DNA of 64,000 nucleotides. Source: Branchipolynoe longqiensis. Taxonomy: Eukaryota; Annelida; Polychaeta; Phyllodocida; Polynoidae. Shown one piece after another: positions 31,701 to 46,000 of the stretch. A program made the translations under genes and the position numbers. The stretch is taken from positions 109,651,263 to 109,715,262 of the forward strand of contig CM059188.1 in assembly GCA_030323885.1 (NCBI GenBank). Direction: 5' to 3'. The notes beneath the pieces were generated by a model. The model was not told the DNA's origin, did no database searches, and saw nothing but the letters and a program-made list of their open reading frames with translations. Within the stretch, counting starts at the first letter, position 1. Every line of letters starts with the position of its first letter.

Positions 31701-34700
31701 TCACAACTTCAACGATTTAATGCGCGTGAACTGTCAGTCATTGCATGGACCCAAATGGCTCAGCTGTAGAAACTTTCTCAGAGATTAAAGTACCTTATGA
31801 TTTGTGTTTGTTGTTGCTTTACGTCCTAGCAACATCTAAGGTCATATCAGTACAGGTATTGACTTGTGACTTAATAGTGCTGCCCCACTGGGAGACCAGG
31901 CTGCCAGCACCATGACCTGATCTCCCACTTAGTCACATTATCCTGACACTTAGTCAAGCAGTCCTCGCCCTATCCTATTAATGCCGAGTATCTGGCTAGG
32001 AAGCGACAAGTATCAATTTTTAAGTTATTGGTTTGACTCGACCAGGGTTCGAACCCACAACCTCATGGGTTCGGACCCTCGATATCCCAAAACAGAAGAC
32101 GGACACTTAACTCATTCAACCATCCCGTATGGTTACCTTATGATGACAATGTAGAACTTACTAGCTACATTGTGATAAAAGAAAGTGCATATATGAAATA
32201 TTTTACTTACCATATTACCGTGTAAATCCAAAACGTCTAACTTTGTTAGTGTCTCCAAGTGTTGTATCTTCTGAATTCTGTCAAAAAATGAAATAAATCA
32301 AGAAGTACTGACTAACTAAATTATTTATTATATAATGTATAATGTATTATGTGAGTATAAAGATACAGAAGAGAATATTACTTATTATTATTGTTATACT
32401 CCGTAAGACTCACCACTGTAAGACTCAACCGGTGGCGCCATCTTGGCCCACCTCGCCTCCATCGGATGTTGACCAGTGTCAGTCGCGCAGGAGAATTTTT
32501 TAATTTTTTTTAGAAATGCTATTTGATTTAATACTTGGTATAAATCACAAAAAATATACCACTGGAAATGTCCGCATTCAGCGGAGCTTTTCCACACTCA
32601 CGTACAAAAAAACAGCACTTTTTATACAACAAATGTAAATGCACTTGGGTTTAAGTTCTTCTTCATCGTGTCCTTCCACCAGTTTTTTGGTTTAAGTGAA
32701 TTCACTTAATGCTGCTAACAGTAGCTGTTAAATGCATTACTAATTTTAATCATGAAACCATCAAACACACACTATCCAAATGGGACGTCCTTAAAAAGGT
32801 GCTTCATCAATTGTAATGAAGTTCATTATATTTTGAATAGGATGACTTATAAATGAGCAGTATTTAGTTTTCTCTTTACAGAAAAAGGACCCCGAAAAAA
32901 GGAGCGCATGCATCAATGTAAGCACGTTCAAGAGATTTAAGCATCAATTGATAATATTAATAACACAGCAAGAGAAAAAAATATACCCCGAATTGACAAC
33001 AGTGGAACATGGTCAATAATAATAATAATTATTATTATTAGAATACTAATACTGGTAACACTCAAACTATAAAAAGACTGATACTAATAATACAATACAA
33101 ATGCAAATAATACTAGTATTAATAATAACAGTGCCTGTACACATGTGAAGATATGGACTTCAAGGCTGTTTTTGATAGGAATTCAAGACTATTTTCATTT
33201 GGATTCCAGGAAAAAAGACAACATTGGCAAATGGCGATTTCAGACTAATTTAGATCCGTGGGGACAGTTTAATGCAATTCAAGGCTGTTCAAGACTATTA
33301 CCCCAATAGATTAAATTCAAGGGTTTTCAAGGTCTTGAAATGGGGCAAATGAAGTTCAAGACTTTTCAATACATTCTAAAGTAAAGTAAAGTTTGTATTA
33401 TTTAACGACGCCTCGAGAGCACATTAATTTTAATCATCAGCTAGTGGACGTCAAATTTCTTTCTGACATATTTCTTTGGATGAAACCCGCTGCCACCACA
33501 CAGGCTACTCTTTCCGATAAGCAGCAAGTTGTCTTTTATATGCACTTCTCCACATACAGGACAGCACATATCACAGCCTTTGATGACGCAGTTGTGGACC
33601 ACTGGTTGGAATGGAAAATAGCCCAAACTGCAAATGGATCCATTGAGAAGCATCGATCTGATGACTGACAGCTTCACAGGTGGACACTCTACCGCCTGAG
33701 CTACGGCCCACTCCATGTTCTAGATTCCCAGGCCGCTGTAATAATTAATCATATTAAACCCAGGGTGGGTTGTGGTTTCGGCTCACTTGTTCTTGCCGAG
33801 CATGAGGACGCGCAGTGACTTGAGCGAGGTGAGTCCTGACACGATGTCGATCTGGTTATCGTACAGGTCGAGGAAGATGAGGCGCTTCAGCCCGTGCAGG
33901 TGCTCGATGCGCTTAATGAGGTTGTGCTGGTAGTTGAGTAGTCGCAGCTGCTCCTCCCCCTCCAGGATCGGGCAGCACGTCAGGCGCCGCCTGGTGGAGA
34001 AAAGCGGCGGCAGCGGGCCGGCATTCAAATTAAGTTTGTTTGTAGTAGGGGTTTTACGTTCTAGTAACATCTAGACATATCAGGACGGGCACAAACTTGT
34101 TGGTTGGTTGTTGGAGTTCTAGACCAATGGCACCTGAGGTCACTAAAGCAGAGATGCCATCACCTTATAAAACAGACCCTCGTGTAGAAGCACACCTGGC
34201 GCCCCCTGGCAGTGGCAGGAACTACCTGGGCCGCTTTCAGGTACGCCTAAGAGATGGCTCCGTGACGTCTTTCTGGCCGATCAGCGTTCAGGGTGCGCCT
34301 CGGAGTCAACTACGAGACGTCACACTTTTCAGATATGAGGCAAAAAGCGCCTCCAAAATGGGCAGCCATTTCAGTGGTTTCAGCCAATCAGAGCTGTTCT
34401 GTCAATTGCAAATGGCTGCACCCTATGGAGGCCGCCATTTTTTAGGCAACCGACAGCTATATGCCATTCAGAATAGCACAACGTCCGGAATTTCTCCGAG
34501 GCGTCCCCTGAACGCGGCCCTAGACTGGTGAACTCTTCTCAGCCAGTTTAATAACCAAACCCAATTTTAAAATAAAATGCTATCCAGTGCTGGTATATGG
34601 GTGATTAGTCATATAAAATCCGATAAGATTTAACCTAGAGTTTTTACTGTATATGAACATGCGGTGTACATAGCATGTTTTTATAACAATTGTGGGGTGG

Positions 34701-37700
34701 CTCATACCGGTCGAGGTTGAGGCGGTCAGGGTTGGTGGCGCGCTCCTCAGCAGTGCGGTACACAAGAGGGACTCCCGGTGTGGCCGGACTCTCAACGAAG
34801 ATCACCCGATCACCTGGCGGCCAGTGGAGGCAAACACCCTCATTACAACCCAAGCATTGTAGGTGCATGTCAACACCAATGTGTCAACTGATACAGGGAT
34901 ACATGCATATAACTACCATTAAATTCATGTGACAGCATTAACAAGAGTGCACTTGCTTATTCAATAAATGCCCTTTCTAATAACTATAATTTGCACTAAT
35001 CAACACCAATGTGTAAACTGATACAGGGATACATAACTACCATTTGATTCATGTGACAACATTAACAAGAGTGCACTTGCATATTCAATAAATGTCCTAT
35101 CCAATGACTATAATTTCCACTATAACGAAAGATTCTACTATACAAAATAGCAGAGTAGAATATTTGCTGTAACTTTGTGTTAACTTCTATTGCATGTGAG
35201 TAGGGCATATTTTATTTCCAAATATCTTCCATAATCAATTTTCTTTTAAAATCTTCCTTCTCTAGTATTATATCATTTTACACCTTTCGGAAATTGTACA
35301 TGAATATAATAAATGGTAAGTATGATTTATGCTATAACAATCACGTAGTCCTCCGAAATGAAAGATGCATATGAATCTAGAAACAAGTTGCGTACATTAA
35401 ATAGGTGGACTGAGTTGAATATATATACAAATCTAATGGTGCAATTATGGAGATTGAAGAATCCACATCTTTGCACTACGGCTGTTATTTGAGGTATTCT
35501 GGGGTAGTTAACCTCCACCCACCTTTTTGTGGGGGAATCGAGGGCAACAAAAAGAACATGACATACTTAAAAGGTGTTTTTCTTTATCAATATCATTAAA
35601 AGTGGTAATTAAGCAAATTTCCATGGGGTTTAACCACCCAATGTAACGTACAGTACAATGCACTACTGGATTGATGTCTACAACACCCAGATCCACCAAA
35701 TAGTACCGACGAGGTTTAACATTGCTTAACTTCGGTGATCAGAGAAGTTTTCTACGAGATATTGGTAGATTTACATTATATTTATTTTGGTTCAACATTC
35801 AATATGTAAAGGCCGGAAATCTCAATTTGTAACAATTGATCTGTCTCATTCCGCTGCTCCTGCATTTATCTATGGTTGGGTTCAGTAGAAAGAATTTCTT
35901 AATCCCACCTCACTCTTTGATACACACTATCCATCCCGGGAAGCGCTGTTGTAGTTTGTGAACAGAAGAAATTCTTTTGTGGTCGTATTTTTTTTTCACC
36001 CATATTATAATGGTTAACGGTAATTTCTATTTTTTGTTTCTTTTTGTGGTTTATTTTATACAGATACGAATGTATATAAAAAAAACCAATGAGAATATAA
36101 CTGACTCAGCTGAATTTGTGCATCGGAAGTCACAAGCAGGGTCATGCAAGAACTGTGCTGCCTGCCTGCCAAAGGTCAGAGGTCATCCGGAAGCTATATA
36201 TGGTGTAACAGCTTTTAGACAACACAAAAGCTCTGTAACCTTATACTCCCCGATATCCGATTTATATAATTTACTAAGGGTGAAAATCATAAGTAAAAGT
36301 GTAAATGAATATTGTAGTAATAAATAATTTATATAAATTGCAAAAATAAATGCACGGTGTGTGCTGTGGGAGGTTGAATCAGAGCTCGTGGTCTGACACC
36401 GAATCAAATGGCTGGCCAAATGGCTGCAGTTTAATAACTTTAGGATAAGCTTTGCATACCTGTAATTGGTAAATCAGATAAATAAGAAGGAAAAAAATTT
36501 AATGCTACAAATGTGTGTAACCATTTGGTGCAAACTGGCCAGGGTATGAATTAGTGATAGTTTTAAAAATGAGTTATGAATTTATTTTATTTGTATACAT
36601 CATTCCAAAGTCCTTAGCCTTTGCAAAGGCTGGTTTCACAAAGAAAAGAGATTGCATATACATTCCTCATATACACTCACAAGATATATTGGCACCATAA
36701 ATGTGCACACTGTGGGATGTGCTTCACATAAGCAACAACAATTTATTTGGTTTGCTGGGGTTTTACGTCCTAGTAATATATATGATCATATCAGGACTGG
36801 GCAACAACAGAAGGGTCAATCATAATACTCTAATATTTAGTTATCACGAATTAGTGATTTTATCATATTCCATGTCAGTTCTGTCATAGTTTGATTTCCA
36901 TCTAAGAAACACTGACAAGCTCATTGAGTCAATGAGCCATGTTCTTGCCATGATTAATCAGCATAGGAAGCAATAACTATACTAGCTATTTCTTGAAAGT
37001 TGGTTATTATATACCTCAATACTACCGAGCTTTCAGTGACGATGGCGACAATAAATAGTACACTCAGGTCTATTAACTGACCTTAGCATCGACTTAATTT
37101 TTTTTTTGTTCATATCAAGCCACGTTGCAAGGGATCCTATCGGTTTGTAAGGTTTTTTGTGGGGTTTTTGTTGGTGTCTTTGGTGGGGTGTTTCTTTGGG
37201 GGGGGAGGGGGGGAGGTGGGGGGGGAGAGTTTAATATATTTGTTTAATATACTGGTATCATATTTCTGGTTTTCTGAAGCGCCACAATGCCATAGGTGCA
37301 GTCAATGAACATACCCATATTTTAAAGTTGCCCCGCATGGTCCACTGAGACAACAAACAAACTCCAAATGTAATGTATGAATGATGTCACAGGTGGGATT
37401 CCCTTATCACATGACCTAATATGGTTCCCCACACGACAAAATATGGTTCCCCAAAGACCGAGGATGCATTGTGGCACTCATCATAGTACAATTCCAGTTT
37501 TAGTGGCCTATATCAGTTCCCTTTAAGGTCCTTCGTTCCCAGTTCACAAACAGAATACACCACACACTATAAATCCAGATGACTCTCCATTGGACGGGTA
37601 CACTCAGACACCCTGCAGTAGCGTGTCTGTTCTCTGATCATTAAAAGGTTCCATTACCGTATCAGTGAATGGTTCTAATGAACGCGTATTGCAAATGAGA

Positions 37701-40700
37701 GCGTCTCAAATGCAGGAGGGTTGCTTTGTTGTTATTTTGGGTGGTTTTACGTTCTGGCAACATCCTAGGTCATATCAGGATGTGTACCGACTTGTGACAG
37801 TACGCAACCCATGGCGACTTTATAGTGTTGCCGCATTGGAAGACCAGGCCACCAGCACCATGACCTGATACCCCACTCAGTCATTATCCTGACACTGAGC
37901 CAACCAGTCCTTGCCCTATCCTACTAATGCCGGGCACATGGCTAGGAAGTGACAAGTATCAATTTGTATGTTATTGGTTTGACTCGACCAGGGATCGAAC
38001 ATACCCATATTTTAAAGTCGCCCCGCATAGTCCACTGAATCAACAAAAAACTCCAAATGTAATGTATGAATGACGTCGCAGGTGGGATTCCCTTATCACA
38101 TAACCTAATATGGTTCCCCACAGACCGAGGAATACAAGGGTATCCCTTTAGGCACTCTCCCTCCACATATTAAGTTATGGTGTGGAGGGGAGGGGACCGC
38201 TATTCAACTCCGAGTTCAGCGCCAGACCCTACAATACAATGTATGGTAGCCACCAGACACTATTGCAGATGGAATCCCGTTGATCGCAAATAGGGTAACC
38301 TAGTTTCCAAGATCCAATAAAATATTCCACCATAGATATCATGCAAGCACCAGATCCGATTTTTCTGTTTTCGAATGGACAGTTGAATGTTAAAGTTGCA
38401 TAGTCCGATGGTTTTGAGTTTCTGTAATTTTTCTGGGATAAATATGTTAAATTGATTATTATCTACCTTATTTTAGTTTGAAGTAACTTTTATTTGAAAT
38501 GGCTAGGTTTTGAGATATTTGAAGTGCAAACATGTAAGATTAGTTTTGGCATGCTTGCCAAAACTCTGACACCACAGGCTTTAGCAGTAATAGGTTCTAT
38601 TAAATTGCATCAGTACTCCCTTCTTTGTCACAACAAATGATTAATAAGTGCATATGTATGTAAGTTAGAGATATAGAATCATTTCTCAATAATTATTTTG
38701 GGGTTTGAAAATTTGATGCTTCATCGGAGGATGTAGCTTTAAACTATTTGGATTTTTTGTCATATTCTATTAAATTATTGTTCTATAAGTTAGAATACTT
38801 AATAAATGAAACAATATCCCAATATACAGATTGAAGGCTCTCCGTTACTCTCCCCCCCCCCCAACCCCCACCCCCCACCTCTGCCATGGAATGACCTTGG
38901 TCAATACTAACATCAAATGCCCTCAGGTTGATATCCCATTCAAGATTCTTTAAATTCTATTAATGTTGGAAATTTCTTAGCCCAGAAGCTGGTCCGAAAC
39001 AATAGGCTGAAGCAGTGGTTATGATCTACAGTAAAACCTCTCTAAATCGACCGACCATGGGACCGACTTTATATGGTCCATTTAGGGAGGTGGTCGGTTT
39101 AGGGAATTTTTGGGGGTTAAAATGGTGTTGTATGGGTGATCCTTTGGGACCCAAATAAAGCAATCGATATAGGGGAGTGGTCAATCTGTGGAGGTGGTCG
39201 GTCCGAGAGTTTCTTTTCTCTGTATTTTCATATTTTAGTCAGGTTTTCAGGAGGCCATAAGGCCAGGTTTGAAGTGACCAGTTAAATAAAAATAGTATTT
39301 AATTACCATATCGAATTCCCAAATATATAGACAGGTCTCTAACAAAAAATTAATAAACGAGTATGAATGCTTATGGATTTGTTCAACCATTATGGTCTCA
39401 GTGTACAATGAAACAGGTGAGAGGCATATATTAACAGCAACAGTGAGCTTGTTTGGTGTGCCAGCCTCATTCTGGTATCTACGGGGATAATATAGTCCCT
39501 AATACTTATTTGTGGTGCTAGCCTCGTTCCGGTATCTACGGGGACAATATGGAGTCCCTAATATCCGGCAGTAGCTGCTTATTGTTATATGCGTTATTTC
39601 ATTCATTACAACAAGTTATATAACAAGTTCATTGAGAATGAATGGCACGTGTAAAAGTGTGCAAATAAAAATCAAGATCAAAACCCATAGAATATATAAC
39701 TGACAAAGCATGTGGGGAGCATTAACAAAGCATGCAGATAATAAGCAAAATATGCAGACATTAAATTTAACAAAGCCTTTAATCGCATGATACATGTCGT
39801 AGGCATTCATGGGCTATAGCTGTTACCGGTATCAAAACTCATGTTGATATCATCGCGGTTATATCCTCCTCGTGCGTAAAACCGATATCGCTAAACAAAA
39901 CGTCTTAAAAAAACTTAAATTAAAAGAATTAATTTTTTTATTTAATTTAAAGGGAAAAAACACTTTAAATATCAATCGATAATTTATATTTGGAACCTAG
40001 AAAACTTCGAGTGGAGCCGGATCCCCGATCCCCGATCCATGGGGGCTGCTACCCGGGCGGGTCTTATGCTGCGTTCATATGAACTGGTGAATATGGTGTT
40101 TCCCATTTCACAACCTGTGAATTGTGTTCAAGTGACTTCACAACTGGTGAACACCTGTGAACTGGAGATTTTTTAAGCAGCTCGCTACTCACCACTTGTG
40201 AAGAAATGGCGGCAGCGCAGTTTCTGCCGTCTGCCGTACGCATGGTGCAAAACATTAGTTTTATTCAAAATTAATAGAAATCAAGAACCCTAACCTTATA
40301 AATTTGATATAATCCTTTTGGTAAAGATGTTTTCTATATGTGTACCAAGCGATTTGTTTCTAGGTGGTGTGGTTTTAGAGATATTTCACTTTTTCTGTAT
40401 GAAGATTTGACAATGCCTCTATTATCGCCCAGTATGAAACGTGTTTACTGCGAATTGCCAAATGAACGCTCTCAGTTTACATGGTCATGTTTACCAGCAG
40501 TAAGTGGAAAGTTCACCATATTCACGAGCCCGTATGAACGCAGCATAACTACCCAGGCGGGCGGGTACCTGGCAGGTGGACGGAAGTACGTGCCATCTTC
40601 CCGGCAACAAGGCCCTGCAGCGAACTCGGGTCGTCGGCCATCGCCACTAGCGACGCGGGCGGGACGCCAGTCACACCCGCCACGTTGTAGTTCACGGGAG

Positions 40701-43052
40701 AGTTCATATCGAGCGTTAGGGCGGCGAGGTGCTGCTGGCGATCGTGGAAGCGGTGGTGGTTCTGGTTCTGGTGCTGGTGGTGGTGCTGTTGGTGGTGGGT
40801 GTTGGTGCTGGTGGTGGACGAGGTCGAGGAGAGAATGCGAAGGCCTGTGGACGCAACGGTGCACAGCAAGCAGATCCACACCAGCAAGTGAACAACAACA
40901 TGAAATCACAGACATGCAGCATATATATCTCTGGGTGACATGCATAAATAAATTAAAGCTGCATAGTCCGATGAAATATCAAATTTTCAAAACCAAATCA
41001 ATTATCTAGATTCAATTTTACATATCTAACTTAGATACTGATGCAGTTATTAAGCATTTGTTTCTGCGTAGACGGCAATACTGAGTCAATTTAACAGAAC
41101 CTGTTACTGCAGAAGTGTATGGTGTCAGAGTTTTGGCAAGCTTGCCAAAACTAATTTCCCATGTTTCCACTGAAAATATCTCAAAAGTTTACCATTTAAA
41201 AACAAAGTAACTTTGAACTAATGTAAAGTAGATACCAGTGATCGATCTAACATATTTATCTCAGAAAAAATCCAGAAATTCAAAACCATCGGACTATGCA
41301 ACTTTAAATGTAAGCAAATGATACTGCATTACACAGTTTTAGTATTCACTTATCCCAATACCCCACTTCCAAAAGCATGCCTAACTACTGGTTTGACATT
41401 TAATTAATATGCAAATAAAACTAAAATATTTGCCTCCATTCTAAACTAATATTTTCCCATTAAAAAAAAGAGGATGCCTCCCCCCGTCAAATTAGCGATG
41501 GTGATATCAATATCAGGTCAGCAAGAACAATTGCGCAAATAATTGTGAGAATCATCACTGAGTATAAACCACTTGAAATGCATAAGTGTGGCGCATTGGA
41601 TGACCCTTGCCCATACGCGTAATGGCCTATCACCCACTACATTCGAACCATAATCCCACCATCATCGCCTCAGACATGAATAATAAGTTGATGAGGGTTG
41701 GTTGGTTGTTGGAGTTTTATGTCCTGGTAACATCTAAGGTCACATCAGAACGGGTACCGACTTGTGACAGTGCACACTCATGTTGACTTTATAGTGCTGC
41801 CCTACTGGAAAATCAGGCTGCCAGCACCATGACCCGATATCCCACCCAGTCACATTATCCTGACATTGAGCTAACCAGTCATTGCCCTATCCTAATAATG
41901 CCAGGCGCCTGGCTAGGAAGCGACAAGTATCAATTTTGTAAGTCATTGGTTTAACTCAACCGGGAATTGAACTCCCGATCTCCCGCATGGGAGGCCTGCG
42001 CTCTAAGGATTCGGCCACCGCGCCTGGTAGCTGATGAGGGTGCTTGAATCAAACACCACAGAAACCCATCCAAACCGCCAAATTTAAACGCTCTAGATAA
42101 CAGTCCAAAAGTCAAGTATCAAATTGTGAACCGAAAGAGTTATGATCCTACATATCGAACTAAGATACCTGTGCAAGAATTAAACATTAGTTGCTGCATA
42201 GTATTATAGTAAGTCAATTTAAAAGAACATGTTCCTGCTGTAGCTTTTGGTATTAGAATTTCGATGTGAACGCCATCATTAATTGTGCATCTTTTAACTT
42301 CAAATATCTCCAAAGTTAACCATTTATAATAAACGTTACTTCAAACTTACAGCTTATACCAATAAACCTAATATGTTTATCTTTCTATGTGGAATATAAG
42401 CATTATATGTATATAGATTGGCGGTGCTGCCTTTTATTATTTATTATTATTATTATTACTTATTTATTCGCTTCTATGATATATGATTTGCTCCGGGTCT
42501 GCTGGCACCACCGTCACTTCTGGTTCCGAGCCGGCCCAAATCTTCATTCGCTTGAACCTTTTTTTAGCTTTATATGATATATGGTATGGCTTTTTTGTCG
42601 GCCATAAGCACTGAACAAATAAATGAGGGTTCCACCACACTAGTCATCTGAGTTTGTCCTTGATTTACACACTTTGCAGCAAGACAAATATATATATATA
42701 TATATATAAAAGTAGCAGAAACTCAAAAACCATCGGACATGCAACGTGAAGCGTGCAGTTGCGATAAGTGAAAAATAAAATCCACACACACACGCCCGCA
42801 CGCACGCACACGGACGGACGCACACGCACTCAAAGAAAAACGTTTAGTCTAACAAATGTGATGTACTCTGAAGCATAAGATTCCAGTTCAAGCGATGACG
42901 TGCGGTGATCGGTGAAACAATCATAGTGCAGCCATTAAAGAAGGCATTACAGAATTCCCCTAAGTGTACAAAGTGAGCCCCTCCTCCAATAATGATTGCA
43001 CTCCAGCAAATTCAGGTTCTCTTGTTTTGGACTAGTGCCACACCCGCCGTCC

Positions 43053-43083
<31 letters not shown>

Positions 43084-46000
43084 ACACACACCTGGGCCGC
43101 GTTCAGGGTGCGTCTCGGCAATGCTTTTTGGCCTATTTGCGTTCAGGGTGCGTCTCGGCGACATCTCCCTTTTCAGATAGGAGACAAAAAGCGCCTCGAA
43201 AATGGCCGCCGTATCCAGTGGTTTCAGCCATTCACAGTGCAGCTTTTCCAAATGGCCGCCACCTATGGGGGTGGCCATTTTCGAGACAATAAACTGCTTT
43301 TGCCGTTCAGACTAGCGTGACGTCAGTGGCATCTCCGAGGCGCCTCCGAGACGGACCCTGAACACGGCCCTGGTAGCTAGTAGTAGGAGTACCTTGTTGT
43401 TTCGGCCTCGTCCTGGTAGCTACTTAATATTCATGAGGACATATAAAAGTCCAAAATAAAACAACACCAGCCGTAGTCAAAATATTTTGTTGATTACCGC
43501 ATCTGTAACCCCCAAACTATTACAAACATACATAGATATATATCCATAATGTAGATTATGGATTTGTTCATCAAGACATCACTGAGATTGTAGCCGAAAT
43601 GGTTCTCAGTGGGAGTATTTTAAAGAAAGACAAGACAACATTAACGAGGGGAAAAGTGGCATTTAACAATTGCCCATTTGATTTGAATTTCTTTGTTGGT
43701 TCTTATCAATAGTAGATTGGATTAAAAACGCTTACCAGGTCTTGAGGATCCAGCTAAAAAAAAATATATAACCTGGTTTTAATAACAATGACATAACAAC
43801 GGAATTGAATGGAATATAACATCGATGAATATACCAGTATTGGATAGTAACCGGTGAGTTTAAATCAAACCAGGGAAACAGTGATAATGGAGCCATTCCT
43901 TAAAAGGTACTAAAAGGAACATCAAAACACCATTAAAACTATGCCCGGGTTTATGTATACTGTAGCATTTACCCATAAACTATTTTCTATTACAGTGCTG
44001 TCAGAGAAAAGTATTGAAGTGATTTATTATGTTGATTGCATAGCATTTGAATTAAAGTAGATTAAAACTATGCCCGGGTTTATGTATACTGTAGCATTTA
44101 CCCATATACTATTTTCTATTACAGTGCTGTCAGAGAAAAGTATTGAAGTGATTTATTATGTTGATTGCATAGCATTTGAATTAAAGTAAACATATATATT
44201 TTATTCAAATCTGCATACAGTTTAATTCAAATATGCTTGTTCTAAAATTTAAAAGAATTGATCAGTTCAATAGTTTTCTAACAATAAGACAATAGAATAT
44301 TTAGCCAGGATAAGATCAATCTTATATCATATGATCCCCAATATAGTGTCAGTCATGTTTTGTTGTTTATTTTAAATTAGAGTATATGGTCTTATATACA
44401 TATTGAAGCTATTGAAGCAAAATATAACAATCATAACACAAAGGAACAGGTGAATGTAATTTCATTAGTAGTCTTAATCTGTTTGTCTTAGAAATAGGTC
44501 TTCATTTTTATACAATGAAATGGGTTTGTGCGTGTAATCGTGCAACTCCTTTATCTACATTGTTGCTGAAAATAAAGTTCACAATCCATACCAAAATCTC
44601 ACTACCCACTACAACTAATGTATCGAATGGGCGTGTTTGCGTTGTAACAATGGGGAGAAAATACATAAGGAAAGCCTAAAATAACTAATTAGAACTACCA
44701 CATCAAATCAACACATATCTCAGCACATGATCACACGCACTAATTCTACTACGACCTATGCACCTTTAGAATTGTACCTGCTGCACTTTAAAAAAAACCA
44801 CGGGTTCGAACCAAATCTTGTTTGTAGAAATATTCTCATGCAGTATTCGACAAGAACTCCGCCTAGGGCCAGCTGGTCACACCTCTACTCACACCGGGAG
44901 CATCCACTAAAGGGGTTCACACCTATACTAGAAACCAACAGAAATGTCCATACAACCTACCTCCACCCACCGGCTTCCCCACACCTTTAACTTGGATCAC
45001 TGCATGGAGCCGCCATAACAGTTAGATATTATCAACGTGAGCAAATGAATTAAGACAAAGAACCCTCCGTATTTAATTATTTATTTATTTTGCTTAGACT
45101 TATTATTTTAACTATCATATTTATTTCCTGTTGGTGCACAAAACTTTTATATTCAGGCATGTTACACCCAAGTCACACTATGCTTGCGACCACAAAAAAA
45201 CAGATGGTCGCAAAATGGTCACAGACCTCCATGCGACCATTCTGGTCGCAAAGGGATTGCATGTGCTGCACAAAAAACCGTCTCATCCAATTGCTGTATC
45301 ATGGTTCTGGCGGCCTGGTCTCCCAGTGGGGCAGCACTATAAAGTCACCATGAGTGTGCAGTCACAAGTCCGTACCCGTCCTGATATGACATTAGATGTT
45401 GCTAGGACGTAAAACAACAATAAACAAACAAAAAGAGGTATCACATAGCTGATGAGGTGCCTGATGACACGCGCAGCTGGCTGCTGCTGTTACTGTATGC
45501 TGTTTAATTGTGTATGTTTTAATGAGAGGTACCACATACCCGATGAGGTCCCTGATGACACGCGCAGCTGGCTGCTGCTTTTACTGTATGTAGTTATTCA
45601 TTTGTGTGAGTTTTAATAATAGGTACCACATACCCAATGAGGTCCCTGATGACAAGCGCAGCTGGCTGCTGCTGTTACTGTATGTAGTTATTCATTTGTG
45701 TGAGTTTTAATAATAGGTACCACATACCCAATGAGGTCCCTGATGACAAGCGCAGCTGGCTGCTGCTGTTACTGTATGTAGTTATTCATTTGTGTGAGTT
45801 TTAATAATAGGTACCACATACCCGATGAGGTCCCTGATGACATGTGCAGCTGGCTACTGCTCTTACTCTATCTTGTTGTTTATTTGTGTGTTTTAATAAG
45901 AGTTATCACATACATGAAGCGCCTGATGACACGCGCAGCTGGCTGCTGCTGTATGTAGTTATTCATTTGTGTGAGTTTTAATAATAGGTACCACATACCC

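Noticed and set aside
40472..41009. Plus- and minus-strand frames overlapping LRRC49-like exon b
   Set aside because: Splice phase with both neighbouring exons selects a single minus-strand frame.
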